Shown here piece by piece: positions 54,942-63,084 of a stretch of DNA of 64,000 bases (the stretch's first letter is position 1; every line of letters begins with the position of its first letter). The DNA comes from Mycobacterium sp. GTDB lineage: Bacteria > Actinomycetota > Actinomycetes > Mycobacteriales > Mycobacteriaceae. Both the position numbers and the translations under genes were made by a program. The stretch is taken from contig JAGQTV010000102.1 in NCBI GenBank assembly GCA_020438845.1, forward strand, positions 62,001-126,000, read 5' to 3'. Under the pieces are notes generated by a model. That model searched no databases and was not told where the DNA came from. It saw nothing but the letters and a program-made list of their open reading frames with translations.

Positions 54942-55522
54942 GAGCAGACGACCGGGATTGGCCGGCGATCCTGACCTGGCGCTCTCACGACGTCACGCGG
55001 CTCGAGTCCACCCGGATTCACCTCAGCGGAAGCCGGATCAGGGCGGTGGGACGGATAGTCGCCGCCCGCAGCGGGACCAACCCGGCGTTCAGCGCGTCCT
55101 ATGACCTGGTGACCGACGACAGGGGCGTCACGAAGCGGCTGTCACTCGATGTCACCCTCGCTGACCGGGACCGGCAGCTGTCGATCGCCCGTGACGAGGA
55201 GAGCAAGTGGCTCATCTCCGGCTACGAGGGCGAGTCCCGCGGTGACTACGGTGGCGCGATGGACGTCGACGTCGTGCTGAGTCCGTTCTTCAACGCCCTG
55301 CCGATCCGTCGGTTGGGGCTGCACCGCGCGGCCGAGTCGGTTCGGGTCCCAGTCCTCTACGTGAACCTGCCCGAATTGACCGTGGCTCCGGTGACTATCA
55401 GTTACACCAGCACGGGGCCGGGCAGCGGGATCAAGTTGGTGTCCCCGGTTGCCGATACCACCGTCGTCGTCGACGACAACGGCTTCATCCTGGATTACCC
55501 GGGCCTGGCAGAGCGGATCTGA
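54935..55522 (+). CDS. Putative glycolipid-binding protein (Rv3755c-like)
   Basis: A 195-residue protein of the putative glycolipid-binding family (PF06475 by recognition): [19 protein letters not shown] near residue 15, GSGSRIRA-like opening and [14 protein letters not shown]. No signal peptide. Start GTG 54935 overlaps the proZ stop, so translation is coupled. It overlaps tyrA at the 3' ends by 38 bp on opposite strands. Biochemical role unknown. Confidence 0.75.
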   Translation: MVRADDRDWPAILTWRSHDVTRLESTRIHLSGSRIRAVGRIVAARSGTNPAFSASYDLVTDDRGVTKRLSLDVTLADRDRQLSIARDEESKWLISGYEGESRGDYGGAMDVDVVLSPFFNALPIRRLGLHRAAESVRVPVLYVNLPELTVAPVTISYTSTGPGSGIKLVSPVADTTVVVDDNGFILDYPGLAERI

Positions 55523-56444
55523 TCACCCCGCCGGCCCGGCCGGCGGCGGCCAGGGTTTCGCGCCAATTCTCTTCGCCGAGAGCGACACCGACGATGTCGG
55601 ATCGCGAAAGGCTCTCGAAACGCATTCGAGCGGCGTGCCCGGCATCGACCAACTCGGCCACCGAGTGCCTGTCGGCCAACGAGTCTCGGGTCCGGTGCAA
55701 CAGTGCCAGCGTGTGGTCGAGAGCGGGCAGCAGTTGGTCGGCGTTGGCTTCACACATGGCGCGCACCAGATCCGGGGCGGTGGCAGCGACCCGGGTTCCA
55801 TCCCGGAACGATCCGGCTGCCAAGGCGAATCCCAATGGCACCTGGCCGGCGGTGGCGGCCAGTGCCTCGGCAAGTAGGTGCGGCAGGTGCGAGATCGCTG
55901 CCGCCGCGCGGTCGTGCTCGACGGACTCAGCCGGGACGACAACAGCGCCGCAATCGAGGGCCAAGTTCATCACCATCGCCCACACCGGTGCGTCGACATG
56001 CTCGTCGACGGTGATCACCCAAGGCGCCCCGACGAAGAGCCTGGCGTCTCCGGCCAGCCAGCCGGAATGGGCGGTGCCGGCCATCGGATGGCCGCCGACG
56101 TAGCGCTTGAGGAGTCCCGCGGACCGCACCTGCTGCAAAACCGGATTCTTGACACTGATGACGTCGGTGATCGGGCAATCCGGGGCGATCTGTTTGATGT
56201 GGTCCAGCAGCCAGCCGACCGCGGGCATCGGGACTGCCACCACAATCAGCGCCTGACGTGCGGAAGCCCACGCCAATGCCTCGGTGAGATCGGCGGTCGC
56301 GGTGAACCCGTCCGATCGGGCCGCTGCAACTCCGTCCGCCGAGCGGTTGTAGCCAAGCGCCTCACGGCCCGCCGCCACGGCGGCGCGAAGCACCGACCCG
56401 CCGATCAGGCCCAACCCGAGCACGCATACGGGTGTTTTTCCCAC
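55485..56444 (-). CDS. tyrA: Prephenate dehydrogenase TyrA
   Basis: Nucleotide-binding [17 protein letters not shown] at residues 6-22; [25 protein letters not shown] with the catalytic His/Asn/Ser loop of the family (DVxSVK), and [14 protein letters not shown]. Converts prephenate to 4-hydroxyphenylpyruvate for tyrosine. GTG 56444 (320 residues) begins just before the Rossmann motif; an in-frame extension to 56507 adds 21 residues without family character. Equivalent of Rv3754. Confidence 0.9.
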   Translation of the reverse strand: MGKTPVCVLGLGLIGGSVLRAAVAAGREALGYNRSADGVAAARSDGFTATADLTEALAWASARQALIVVAVPMPAVGWLLDHIKQIAPDCPITDVISVKNPVLQQVRSAGLLKRYVGGHPMAGTAHSGWLAGDARLFVGAPWVITVDEHVDAPVWAMVMNLALDCGAVVVPAESVEHDRAAAAISHLPHLLAEALAATAGQVPLGFALAAGSFRDGTRVAATAPDLVRAMCEANADQLLPALDHTLALLHRTRDSLADRHSVAELVDAGHAARMRFESLSRSDIVGVALGEENWRETLAAAGRAGGVIRSALPGPGNPG

Positions 56445-56537
56445 ACCGCACAGGTTGGCATATGAGCGAAGCTGCGCCGGCACCCAGGACTCCAGTTGTC
56501 TGGTCAACCCGGCCGCTCAGCGACTAGCGTTGCGGGG

Positions 56538-57020
56538 ATGGAATCCTCCGGCTTCGCCGTGGCCGTTGTGCGGGAGAACTCGACGTGGCGTTGTTCACCG
56601 ATGAGCCCCAAGGCGTTGACCAGCTTGTCGACTGCGGAGACCGAGCTACGGGAACTGCGCAGCGGCGGAGCGGTTTTCGGGCTGCTCGACATCGACGATG
56701 AATTCTTCCTGATCGTCCGTCCGGCCCCGTCCGGAACACGTCTGCTGCTCTCGGACGCCACCGCGGCACTGGACTACGACATCGCTGCCGAAGCATTGGA
56801 GATGCTCGCCGCCGACATCGCGCCCGAGGAGCTCGAAGACTCCGATCCATTCGAGCAGGGTGACCTGGCGGTGCTGGCCGACGTCGGCCTGCCCGACGCG
56901 GTGCTCAGCGTCATTCTCAACGAGACCGATCTGTACGCCGATGAGCAGCTGGGCCGCATCGCTCGGGAGATGGGCTTCGCCGAACAGCTGTCGGCGGTTC
57001 TTGACCGTCTCGGGCGGTGA
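56538..57020 (+). CDS. tRNA adenosine deaminase-associated protein (Rv3753c-like)
   Basis: A 160-residue acidic protein with repeated Asp/Glu-rich helices (LEMLAADIAPEELEDSDPFE, SVILNETDLYADEQLGRIA). The family is found immediately upstream of tadA in actinobacteria and takes its name from this. It overlaps tadA by 4 nt (GTGA). The ATG 56538 start follows a GCGGGGATGG context without a strong ribosome site; an upstream start at 56496 is possible but runs into the tyrA start region. Confidence 0.85.
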   Translation: MESSGFAVAVVRENSTWRCSPMSPKALTSLSTAETELRELRSGGAVFGLLDIDDEFFLIVRPAPSGTRLLLSDATAALDYDIAAEALEMLAADIAPEELEDSDPFEQGDLAVLADVGLPDAVLSVILNETDLYADEQLGRIAREMGFAEQLSAVLDRLGR

Positions 57021-57574
57021 GCGCACCCGGTGCTGCGCCGGACGAAGAGCTGATCCGCGCTGCGATTGCTGCGGCCCGCCAGGCCGGACCGGAGGACGTG
57101 CCGATCGGCGCAGTGCTCTTCGGCTCAGACGGAGCCGAACTGGCCCGGGCGGCCAACGCCCGGGAGGAGTTGGGCGACCCCACGGCGCACGCGGAGATTC
57201 TCGCGCTCAGGGCTGCCGCCAGGGTGCTTGGTGACGGCTGGCGATTGGAGGGCACCACCCTTGCGGTGACGGTCGAGCCCTGCACCATGTGTGCGGGAGC
57301 GCTGGTGATGGCCCGGGTGGGCCGCCTGGTCTTCGGTGCGTGGGAGCCCAAGACCGGGGCGGCCGGTTCGTTGTGGGACGTGGTTCGGGACCGGCGTCTG
57401 ACGCATCGTCCGCAGGTGCGCGGCGGGGTACTGGCCGAGGATTGCGCCGCATTGCTGGACGATTTCTTCGCCCGCCATCGCGATTTGGGCTCCTTCGGGC
57501 CGGACCGTAAGATTCCTCCCGGTGGCGTGTCCGAGCGGCCTAAGGAGCACGCCTCGAAAGCGTGTGACGGGTAA
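57017..57574 (+). CDS. tadA: tRNA-specific adenosine deaminase TadA, overlapping tRNA-Ser(CGA)
   Basis: A 185-residue zinc deaminase that converts A34 to inosine in tRNA-Arg(ACG). HAEILAL supplies the His ligand and catalytic Glu, VEPCTMCAGALVM the two Cys ligands. It starts GTG 57017 within the preceding stop. The reading frame has no stop before 57574, so its last 18 codons (GGVSERPKEHASKACDG-type tail) are the 5' half of the downstream tRNA gene. Most TadA proteins end near 150-165 residues, and the tail looks like read-through of tRNA sequence, but no earlier stop exists in frame. Confidence 0.9.
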   Translation: MSAPGAAPDEELIRAAIAAARQAGPEDVPIGAVLFGSDGAELARAANAREELGDPTAHAEILALRAAARVLGDGWRLEGTTLAVTVEPCTMCAGALVMARVGRLVFGAWEPKTGAAGSLWDVVRDRRLTHRPQVRGGVLAEDCAALLDDFFARHRDLGSFGPDRKIPPGGVSERPKEHASKACDG

Positions 57575-57608
57575 CCCCCGTCCGAGGGTTCAAATCCCTC
57601 CGCCACCG
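57521..57608 (+). tRNA. tRNA-Ser(CGA)
   Basis: 88 nt, class II. Acceptor GGTGGCG pairs with CGCCACC at 57601-57607, discriminator G; CCA follows at 57609-57611 and may be encoded. Anticodon loop CTCGAAA between CACGC and GCGTG gives CGA. Its first 54 nt lie within the tadA reading frame. The 3' end is repeated imperfectly at 58255-58278. Confidence 0.97.
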
Positions 57609-57621
57609 CCATAGCCCTGAA
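57598..57621. repeat. att-like direct repeat, copy 1 (tRNA-Ser 3' end)
   Basis: 24 nt spanning the end of tRNA-Ser(CGA) and the start of its terminator. It matches copy 2 at 58255-58278 in 22 of 24 positions. Duplicated tRNA 3' ends commonly flank integrated elements. Confidence 0.6.
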
Positions 57622-57650
57622 CCCTGCAACGCAGGTAAGGGGCTATTTTT
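57612..57650 (+). terminator. Intrinsic terminator after tRNA-Ser(CGA)
   Basis: TAGCCC (57612) pairs with GGGCTA (57640-57645), with an inner CCTGC/GCAGG stem, followed by T5 (57646-57650). A rare canonical terminator for a mycobacterial genome. Confidence 0.85.
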
Positions 57651-57740
57651 CTGTTGGCTGACCGGCAGTGTGCCCTTCCGGTGCCGTTCCTGCACCAAGG
57701 GCCGGGGCTTCGACTACGGCGGCCCGTAGGCTTATCGCCT

Positions 57741-58196
57741 ATGAACACAAATGACGATGAATTCAAAGAAGCCCTGTTCGGCAAGGTCGGCGCCAAAAAT
57801 ACACCCAAGGCATACATTGCTGCACTCAGGCGACTCCTGAAGACATCGGTGGCGTATCTGGGGGAGGTCGACGGGACGAAGAGGCGGGTGTACTGGATTA
57901 ATGGCCGCAGTCTTGGCTGGCTTGAATGCCGTGGATCGCATGACTTGGGCGCAACTATCGACGGGCAGGTGATTCAACTGAACGTTGCGTACGTCGCACT
58001 GAAGGTCGATATCGACAGATCGAACGACAAGGCCGAGTCTGGACGTGTCCTGTCCATTTCAGCGTCACACGGCGACCGGATCAAGTTGGACGCATCGCCG
58101 GCCTCGGTGCCGGACTCCGAGGAGCGTGAAAAAATCGAGACATTCATTGATCAGGTCTTGTCAGCGATTGCAGGGCACAGCATTAGTGGAACGTGA
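57741..58196 (+). CDS. Orphan hypothetical protein within possible att-flanked insert
   Basis: A 151-residue protein from ATG 57741. I do not recognise a family. It is mixed alpha/beta in appearance: NTPKAYIAALRRLLKTSV, WLECRGSHDLGATIDGQ, and a C-terminal helix EEREKIETFIDQVLSAIAG. No signal peptide or membrane segment. The third-position base use is visibly less GC-biased than neighbours (for example AATACACCCAAG), as is common in acquired genes. It lies between two near-identical copies of the tRNA-Ser 3' end. Confidence 0.6.
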   Translation: MNTNDDEFKEALFGKVGAKNTPKAYIAALRRLLKTSVAYLGEVDGTKRRVYWINGRSLGWLECRGSHDLGATIDGQVIQLNVAYVALKVDIDRSNDKAESGRVLSISASHGDRIKLDASPASVPDSEEREKIETFIDQVLSAIAGHSISGT

Positions 58197-58254
58197 TTTC
58201 GCAGGTCAGCACCATCCGGGCAGTCTCACGGCCGCGCCGGATTAGGAATTAAAA

Positions 58255-58278
58255 CTCTGCCACCGCCATGGCCCTGAA
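58255..58278. repeat. att-like direct repeat, copy 2
   Basis: CTCTGCCACCGCCATGG continuing to CCCTGAA repeats the end of tRNA-Ser(CGA) plus downstream bases with two mismatches. It marks the far end of a 657-bp segment holding the orphan gene. The tRNA itself is not duplicated. Confidence 0.6.
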
Positions 58279-58302
58279 GGCTCCGCCGCAGACCCCCCTC
58301 CG

Positions 58303-58704
58303 CTAGAAAATCGGGGCGGGGATGTAGAGGTAGGGCGGGCTCGACGAGTTCGGATCCCAGGGATTTGGGGTGCAACCGTTGATGACCGGGCAGCCGGGAA
58401 ACACCGGAGGCGGCACGGGCCATGGCGGTGGCGGCGGGGTCGGACTCGGAGGGGGCGGAGGCGGCGCGTCCGGTGGCAGTTCCGGGGGCAGGCCGGGGAA
58501 CGGACGTACCGGTGGGGGAATCTGTGAACAGTCCGGGTTGCACATCCACCATGTGGTATCCGACTGTTGGAAGCACACGGAGTATCCGTACCAGGGCTCG
58601 CATGTCCGGGTGTCGTCGGCGTGAGCGGACACCGGCATGAGGAATGCCATCGCGACACAGCTTGTGCCGACCGAGGCTATCGGGCGGCCCAGTCTTTTCC
58701 TCAT
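58303..58704 (-). CDS. Small secreted Pro-rich, Cys-containing protein
   Basis: A 133-residue exported protein. Signal peptide RPIASVGTSCVAMAFLM, cleavage near SAHADD. The mature part has six cysteines (RTCEPWYGYSVCFQ, MCNPDCSQ, GCPVINGCTPNPW) around a central poly-proline stretch of about 40 residues. Layout Cys-domain / Pro-linker / Cys-domain. No enzymatic motif; probably a cell-surface or wall-associated protein. Convergent with the orphan gene. Confidence 0.75.
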   Translation of the reverse strand: MRKRLGRPIASVGTSCVAMAFLMPVSAHADDTRTCEPWYGYSVCFQQSDTTWWMCNPDCSQIPPPVRPFPGLPPELPPDAPPPPPPSPTPPPPPWPVPPPVFPGCPVINGCTPNPWDPNSSSPPYLYIPAPIF

Positions 58705-58783
58705 GCCGCGATACCCTAATTCTTCTCCCGCAGTCGGAAGGTCGGTTTTCGCCGGTCTCGGATGTCCTTAACTGGGCGACGTG

Positions 58784-61700
58784 TTACCCCACGTTCTTGT
58801 CATCGCCGGGCAGTGGCGGGTCGAGTATCGGTTTGCCGTATCGGTAGCCCTGCACCCAGTCGTAGCCGAGGGAGAGCAGTGCCTGCTCCTGCTCCGCGGT
58901 CTCGACGCCCTCGGCGATCATTCGCATCCCGAGGTCAGAGACCAGCTGGATCGCCCAGCGAGCGACGACCTCCTCGCCGGGATTGCCGTGCAGCCGATCG
59001 ACAAACGTGCGATCCAACTTGACCGCGTCGGCCGGCAGGTTCTGCAGATAGGCCAGCGAGGAGTAGCCGGTTCCGAAGTCGTCGATGGCTACCTTCACCC
59101 CGAGTGAGCGAAGTGCGATCAACAACTGCCTCAGACGGCCGGATTCCCCGACCACCGCTGACTCGGTCAACTCGATGGTCAGGCGCTCTGGGGGGATCGC
59201 GTAGCGCTCGATCAGTTCGGCGAGGTCGCTGATGTACCGCGCGTCGAGCGTCTTGGCACTGACGTTGATCGCCAGGTGGAACTCCCGGCTACGGTCGCGC
59301 AGCAGTTCTGCGCAGCGCGCGACAGCGCGCTCGGCGATCTGCCGATCGAGCTGGCGGATCTGACCCGTCTCCTCGGCGAGCTGGACGAACTCGGTGGGCG
59401 CAAAGGCGCCGGTGTCGGGTTGGCGCCAGCGGGCCAGCGCCTCGGCGCCGATGATCTGGCCGGTTCGCAGGGAGATGACGGGTTGGAACGCTGGAATCAG
59501 CTGATCGTTCTCCAGCGCCCGATAGAGCTCCTGTTCGAGTTTCAGCCGCTGGACCGCCTGGCGTGAGAAGTCGTCCTCGTAGATCGCGACACGTGACCCG
59601 CCGGCACGTTTGGCCGAGTACATGGCCAGGTCGCCGCGTCGGAGCAGGTCGTCGGCTGCGACGGCATCGGTGTCGCCATCCTCATTGATGACGGCGCCGA
59701 CGCTGAAGTGCACCACATGCGTGGAGCCGCCCAAGGTCAACGGATCCCGGAACGCTGTCACGATCGCCTCGGCGAGCCGCAAAACCAGATCGGGGGTGAC
59801 ATCGCGCAGGAGCACGACGAACTCGTCGCCGCCGAGGCGGAACACGGTGCCGGACCGTGCGACGTGTTCGGAGGTCACTGCCTCGAGCCGCTTGGCGGCG
59901 CTCTGCAGCACCAGGTCGCCCTGGGCGTGTCCGAATGCGTCGTTGAGCTGTTTGAAGCGATCGAGGTCGAGGAACAGCAGGCTGCGTTTTGTTACGGCAG
60001 CGTGCCGAGCCGATCCGGATCGCGTCTCGTTGTCGATCGTCATCGACAGGGCGCGGCGGTTGCCCAGCCCGGTGAGGGGATCGATGGTCGCCTCGAAAGC
60101 GAGCTGCCGGTAGGAGTACTCGAGCTGGCCGGACTGCACCGCCTGGTAGAGCCCCTCGGCCGCGGTTCGATCGTTGTCGGACCATGGGCGGCTGCGGCTG
60201 TCCAGGTGACCGGCCGCGGTCAAGGGCCGGCGGAACCAGGCCAGGTAGTCCGGAGTGCCAGGCAGCCGGGCCACGATGGCCCCCGCGGTATCGGAGGTGG
60301 CCAGTTCGGGCATGTCGGCGGCCAGGCAGTCGGTCACCTGCACCAGACTCGGCCCGGCTGAACTCAGTTCACGCACCTGCCGGTCGAGGGTGTCCTGGTC
60401 GGGCGTATCCCCGAGGCGGTATACCTTGCGGCCCATCCGAACCACCAGCCCGTCGGCCTGCACTGCCGTCAAGGCGTCGGCGCCGAGGGCTTGGATGCAT
60501 TGGATGGGGTCGGCGCCGACGGTGAGGTTCCGCCGGAGTTCCTCGGTCAGCGCCGTCAGTCGCTCGATGATCTTGTAGGCCGTGATGTCATGCGCGACAA
60601 TGGTCAGTCGGTTTTGGTCCAGTTTGGACGGTCCTTCCTGACGCAGCACGGTGAGGCTTACTTCACGCTGATGCCCGCCTTCTTCCGTGAGCGTCGATTC
60701 ACCGGACCACATTCCATCCCGCAACGCGGTGGGCACTGCCACCTCCCGCAGCTGGTCGAGAGCAACACTGTCGAACAGCGATCCAATAGTGCTCGGCAGA
60801 GGATCGTGATCGGAGAGACCCAACAAGCCCCGCCAGGCTCGGTTGAGGTGTTGCAGGCCTCCGCCTAGTCCGAAAATCGCGACGAAGTCTGGAGTATTTT
60901 CGACGATCTGCATGAACCCCGACAGCGATTTGTTCCTGGAACGCAGATCGGCGGTCATCTGAAGGGCGATTTCTTCACGGGCCAGGACTTCGAGTCGCTC
61001 GCGAGACCTGTTGCTCCGCTGCCTCAACTTGACGACCCAGTAGCTCAGGGCCGCTATCACGCAAGACACCACAACGCTGACCGCCCCGATGCTTCTGACT
61101 ACGCGCGTGCTGTCAGGCGTGGCCGTGACAGCGACCTGCCACGTCGAACCCGGCACGGAAAACTCCTTGGTGGCGACGTACTGGCCCGGCGCCTCCGGCG
61201 AACCGAAGACGTCGACGACATCACCTGAGGGCGAGCGAGAGCGGATGTACACGTCGGCCTTCAGCGCCGCCGCCGTGGCAGGGTCAGCCACAGTGCTGTA
61301 GTCAAGCAAGGCACTGGACAACCCCCAGTAGGTTCCATCCTCGAGGAAGACGGGGGTTCGGTAGACGAAGGCCCGCCCACCCTGAACCAGGTTGATCGGA
61401 CCGGTCAGGACCGATTTCCCGGCGGCGATTTGATCTTTGATGGGGTCCCACTGTGCCGGGGTTGCAGCGAGGTCCAGTCCGATGGCGGCCTCATTGCCCT
61501 TCAGCGGCCACACCGCTTCGATCACGTTGCCGGGGGCGATGCTGAGCGATTTGAGGGAACGTCCCTCCTCGGTGCTTTGGTTCAGCAGTTGCAGTGCGAA
61601 GGTCCTTAAGTCGTCAGGGATGGGTCGACCTTGCTTGGCGACTATCTGGGCGCGCACTGCGTCGGCTGGCCCGGTGACCGCCCCCAGCGCCATCTGGACA

Positions 61701-61864
61701 GTGTTGGCGAGCGTACCGGCCGCCTCCACAGCCCTGGCGTCGGCGGCAGCTTCCTCGGCTTTTACTGCATAGAGTCCAACGATTCCGCCGACCGTCAACC
61801 CCAGCAACAGCACCCCAGCGGCGACAAGCCAGCGACGCGCCCCGGGGGAAAGGAGGCGTCGCAT
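58784..61864 (-). CDS. Membrane c-di-GMP enzyme: CHASE-like / PAS / PHY-like / GGDEF / EAL
   Basis: A 1026-residue protein. An N-terminal membrane helix (12-34) and a second (about 273-293) flank an extracellular sensor with CHASE character (LKSLSIAPGNVIEAVWPLKG, YRTPVFLEDGTYWGLSSAL). PAS follows near 320-430. Residues about 435-590 resemble the PHY domain of phytochromes (VRMGRKVYRLGDTPDQ, DYLAWFRRPLTAAGH, SRPWSDNDRTAAEGL), without a preceding bilin-binding GAF. GGDEF begins about 593 with an intact RLGGDEF near 676. EAL begins about 773 with GAEALARWR, IELTES, IDDFGTGYSS, KLDRTF and AEGVET all present. Both cyclase and phosphodiesterase activity are therefore possible. Confidence 0.88.
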   Translation of the reverse strand: MRRLLSPGARRWLVAAGVLLLGLTVGGIVGLYAVKAEEAAADARAVEAAGTLANTVQMALGAVTGPADAVRAQIVAKQGRPIPDDLRTFALQLLNQSTEEGRSLKSLSIAPGNVIEAVWPLKGNEAAIGLDLAATPAQWDPIKDQIAAGKSVLTGPINLVQGGRAFVYRTPVFLEDGTYWGLSSALLDYSTVADPATAAALKADVYIRSRSPSGDVVDVFGSPEAPGQYVATKEFSVPGSTWQVAVTATPDSTRVVRSIGAVSVVVSCVIAALSYWVVKLRQRSNRSRERLEVLAREEIALQMTADLRSRNKSLSGFMQIVENTPDFVAIFGLGGGLQHLNRAWRGLLGLSDHDPLPSTIGSLFDSVALDQLREVAVPTALRDGMWSGESTLTEEGGHQREVSLTVLRQEGPSKLDQNRLTIVAHDITAYKIIERLTALTEELRRNLTVGADPIQCIQALGADALTAVQADGLVVRMGRKVYRLGDTPDQDTLDRQVRELSSAGPSLVQVTDCLAADMPELATSDTAGAIVARLPGTPDYLAWFRRPLTAAGHLDSRSRPWSDNDRTAAEGLYQAVQSGQLEYSYRQLAFEATIDPLTGLGNRRALSMTIDNETRSGSARHAAVTKRSLLFLDLDRFKQLNDAFGHAQGDLVLQSAAKRLEAVTSEHVARSGTVFRLGGDEFVVLLRDVTPDLVLRLAEAIVTAFRDPLTLGGSTHVVHFSVGAVINEDGDTDAVAADDLLRRGDLAMYSAKRAGGSRVAIYEDDFSRQAVQRLKLEQELYRALENDQLIPAFQPVISLRTGQIIGAEALARWRQPDTGAFAPTEFVQLAEETGQIRQLDRQIAERAVARCAELLRDRSREFHLAINVSAKTLDARYISDLAELIERYAIPPERLTIELTESAVVGESGRLRQLLIALRSLGVKVAIDDFGTGYSSLAYLQNLPADAVKLDRTFVDRLHGNPGEEVVARWAIQLVSDLGMRMIAEGVETAEQEQALLSLGYDWVQGYRYGKPILDPPLPGDDKNVG

Positions 61865-62061
61865 TGGCCCAAGATAAGCCTGATGCCGCGATCTGATGGG
61901 GGCTTGCCCACAAATCTACCCACAATCGACACCGAGTGACGGGATGGCATCGCGATGGCCTTTGCGTAACGTGATTCAGCACGCCGCCACCGTCAACCAC
62001 GTCCTACCCGATCGGGCCTATTCTGGAGTTGGTTGACCCTTCAGTGTCCAGGGGGACAAGC

Positions 62062-62352
62062 ATGGTGAATCTTTCACTCGCCGGCCGGCGATTCGTCGTT
62101 GGTGCTTTGCTTGCGGCGATTGCGGCAGTGCCGGCCGTCGCGGTTCTTGCCGACGGCTCTCCGCCGCCGCGGGTGCTGGCCGACTGCAACGACATCGTCG
62201 ATACGACCGACAGCTTTTCGATGAACTGTGTGCCTACCGTCATCCCCGATGTCAGCGACCAACTGACTGAGGAAGAGGTAGCGCAACCCGGCTGGGGAGC
62301 AACGCCGGGCGGTGGCGGCGGACAAGGACCCGGGGGCGGACCGCACCGCTAG
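62062..62352 (+). CDS. Small secreted protein, Gly-rich tail
   Basis: A 96-residue exported protein: RRFVVGALLAAIAAVPAVAVL signal segment, then a mature part of about 65 residues with cysteines in LADCNDIVDTTDSFSMNC and a Gly/Pro tail (TPGGGGGQGPGGGPHR). This CNDIVDxxDSFSMNCxPxxIPD pattern recurs in mycobacterial small exported proteins of unknown function. GGGGGAC lies before ATG 62062. Its stop shares CTAG with the convergent lipoprotein gene. Confidence 0.72.
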   Translation: MVNLSLAGRRFVVGALLAAIAAVPAVAVLADGSPPPRVLADCNDIVDTTDSFSMNCVPTVIPDVSDQLTEEEVAQPGWGATPGGGGGQGPGGGPHR

Positions 62353-62936
62353 CCGGGGCGCAGGTCGGTATCGAGGATCGCTTTCGCGCGATGCAGATGG
62401 TCGACCGCCCGGGACAGGTAGTCCTGATAGTTGGCCGCGTCCGCGTGCTGCCGTCCGATGATGAACCTCAGGCAGGCACGCGTTGCCACGTTGATGTCGT
62501 CGATCATCCTCTGCAATTCAGCGGTCAGCCCCTTGTCGGGGGTTGGCAGATGCTGCTGCAGCCCGATGATGTTGGTGTCGTGCAGTTGCTCACATCCCGA
62601 GCGCACCGCCGCCTCGTCGCCTGTTTCGGACCCGTCCCAAATATGTTGCAGCGCTTGAGCGGATTCCTTGAAGTGGTTGCGCGCACCAGCTTCCCATTCC
62701 CGCATGGCGGCGTCGGTTGACGGGGTTGTGGGCGCGGACGGCGTGGTGAGCCCGACGGCCGGCGCTGACTGACTCGGGGCGGCCCGCTCAGAGGGGTGTC
62801 CGCAACCCGACAGCAACGGCGCCAGCCCCGCCAGCAACGAAGCCAGCCCCGCCAGCAACGAAGCCAGCCGAGCGCCGAACACCAGCGATTCGGTGCACCG
62901 CCTCCTCACAGTTCCCCACACTGCGACCGATCGCAT
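62349..62936 (-). CDS. Lipoprotein, unknown function
   Basis: A 195-residue lipoprotein. The signal peptide contains a threefold LASLLAG-type repeat (residues about 24-43) and ends with lipobox LLSGC. The mature part has a Pro/Ser/Thr linker (APAVGLTTPSAPTTPSTD) then a helical bundle with paired cysteines (RSGCEQLHDTNIIGLQQH, ATRACLRFIIGR). Hydrophobic-ligand binding or a simple surface role are both possible; I assign neither. The stop codons of this gene and the previous one share CTAG (62349-62352). Confidence 0.72.
   Translation of the reverse strand: MRSVAVWGTVRRRCTESLVFGARLASLLAGLASLLAGLAPLLSGCGHPSERAAPSQSAPAVGLTTPSAPTTPSTDAAMREWEAGARNHFKESAQALQHIWDGSETGDEAAVRSGCEQLHDTNIIGLQQHLPTPDKGLTAELQRMIDDINVATRACLRFIIGRQHADAANYQDYLSRAVDHLHRAKAILDTDLRPG
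62811..62873. repeat. 21-bp VNTR (three units) in lipoprotein signal peptide
   Basis: Three 21-bp units starting CAGCAACG at 62811, 62832 and 62853, differing at a few positions. In frame they code seven residues each (LASLLAG) in the hydrophobic core of the signal peptide, so copy number changes would alter signal length without a frameshift. Confidence 0.85.
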
Positions 62937-63084
62937 CGGTTGAACAGGGTCTTTAGGCCCGAGTGGTGACCTGGCCGCCGTGAGCAGCGCAGCGTGATTA
63001 TTCCCTCAAAGCCTCGCGATGCGGCGTGCGACCCGCTTCAATTGAGAACATTGAGAACAGGAAACATCGAAGACAGGGACATCA

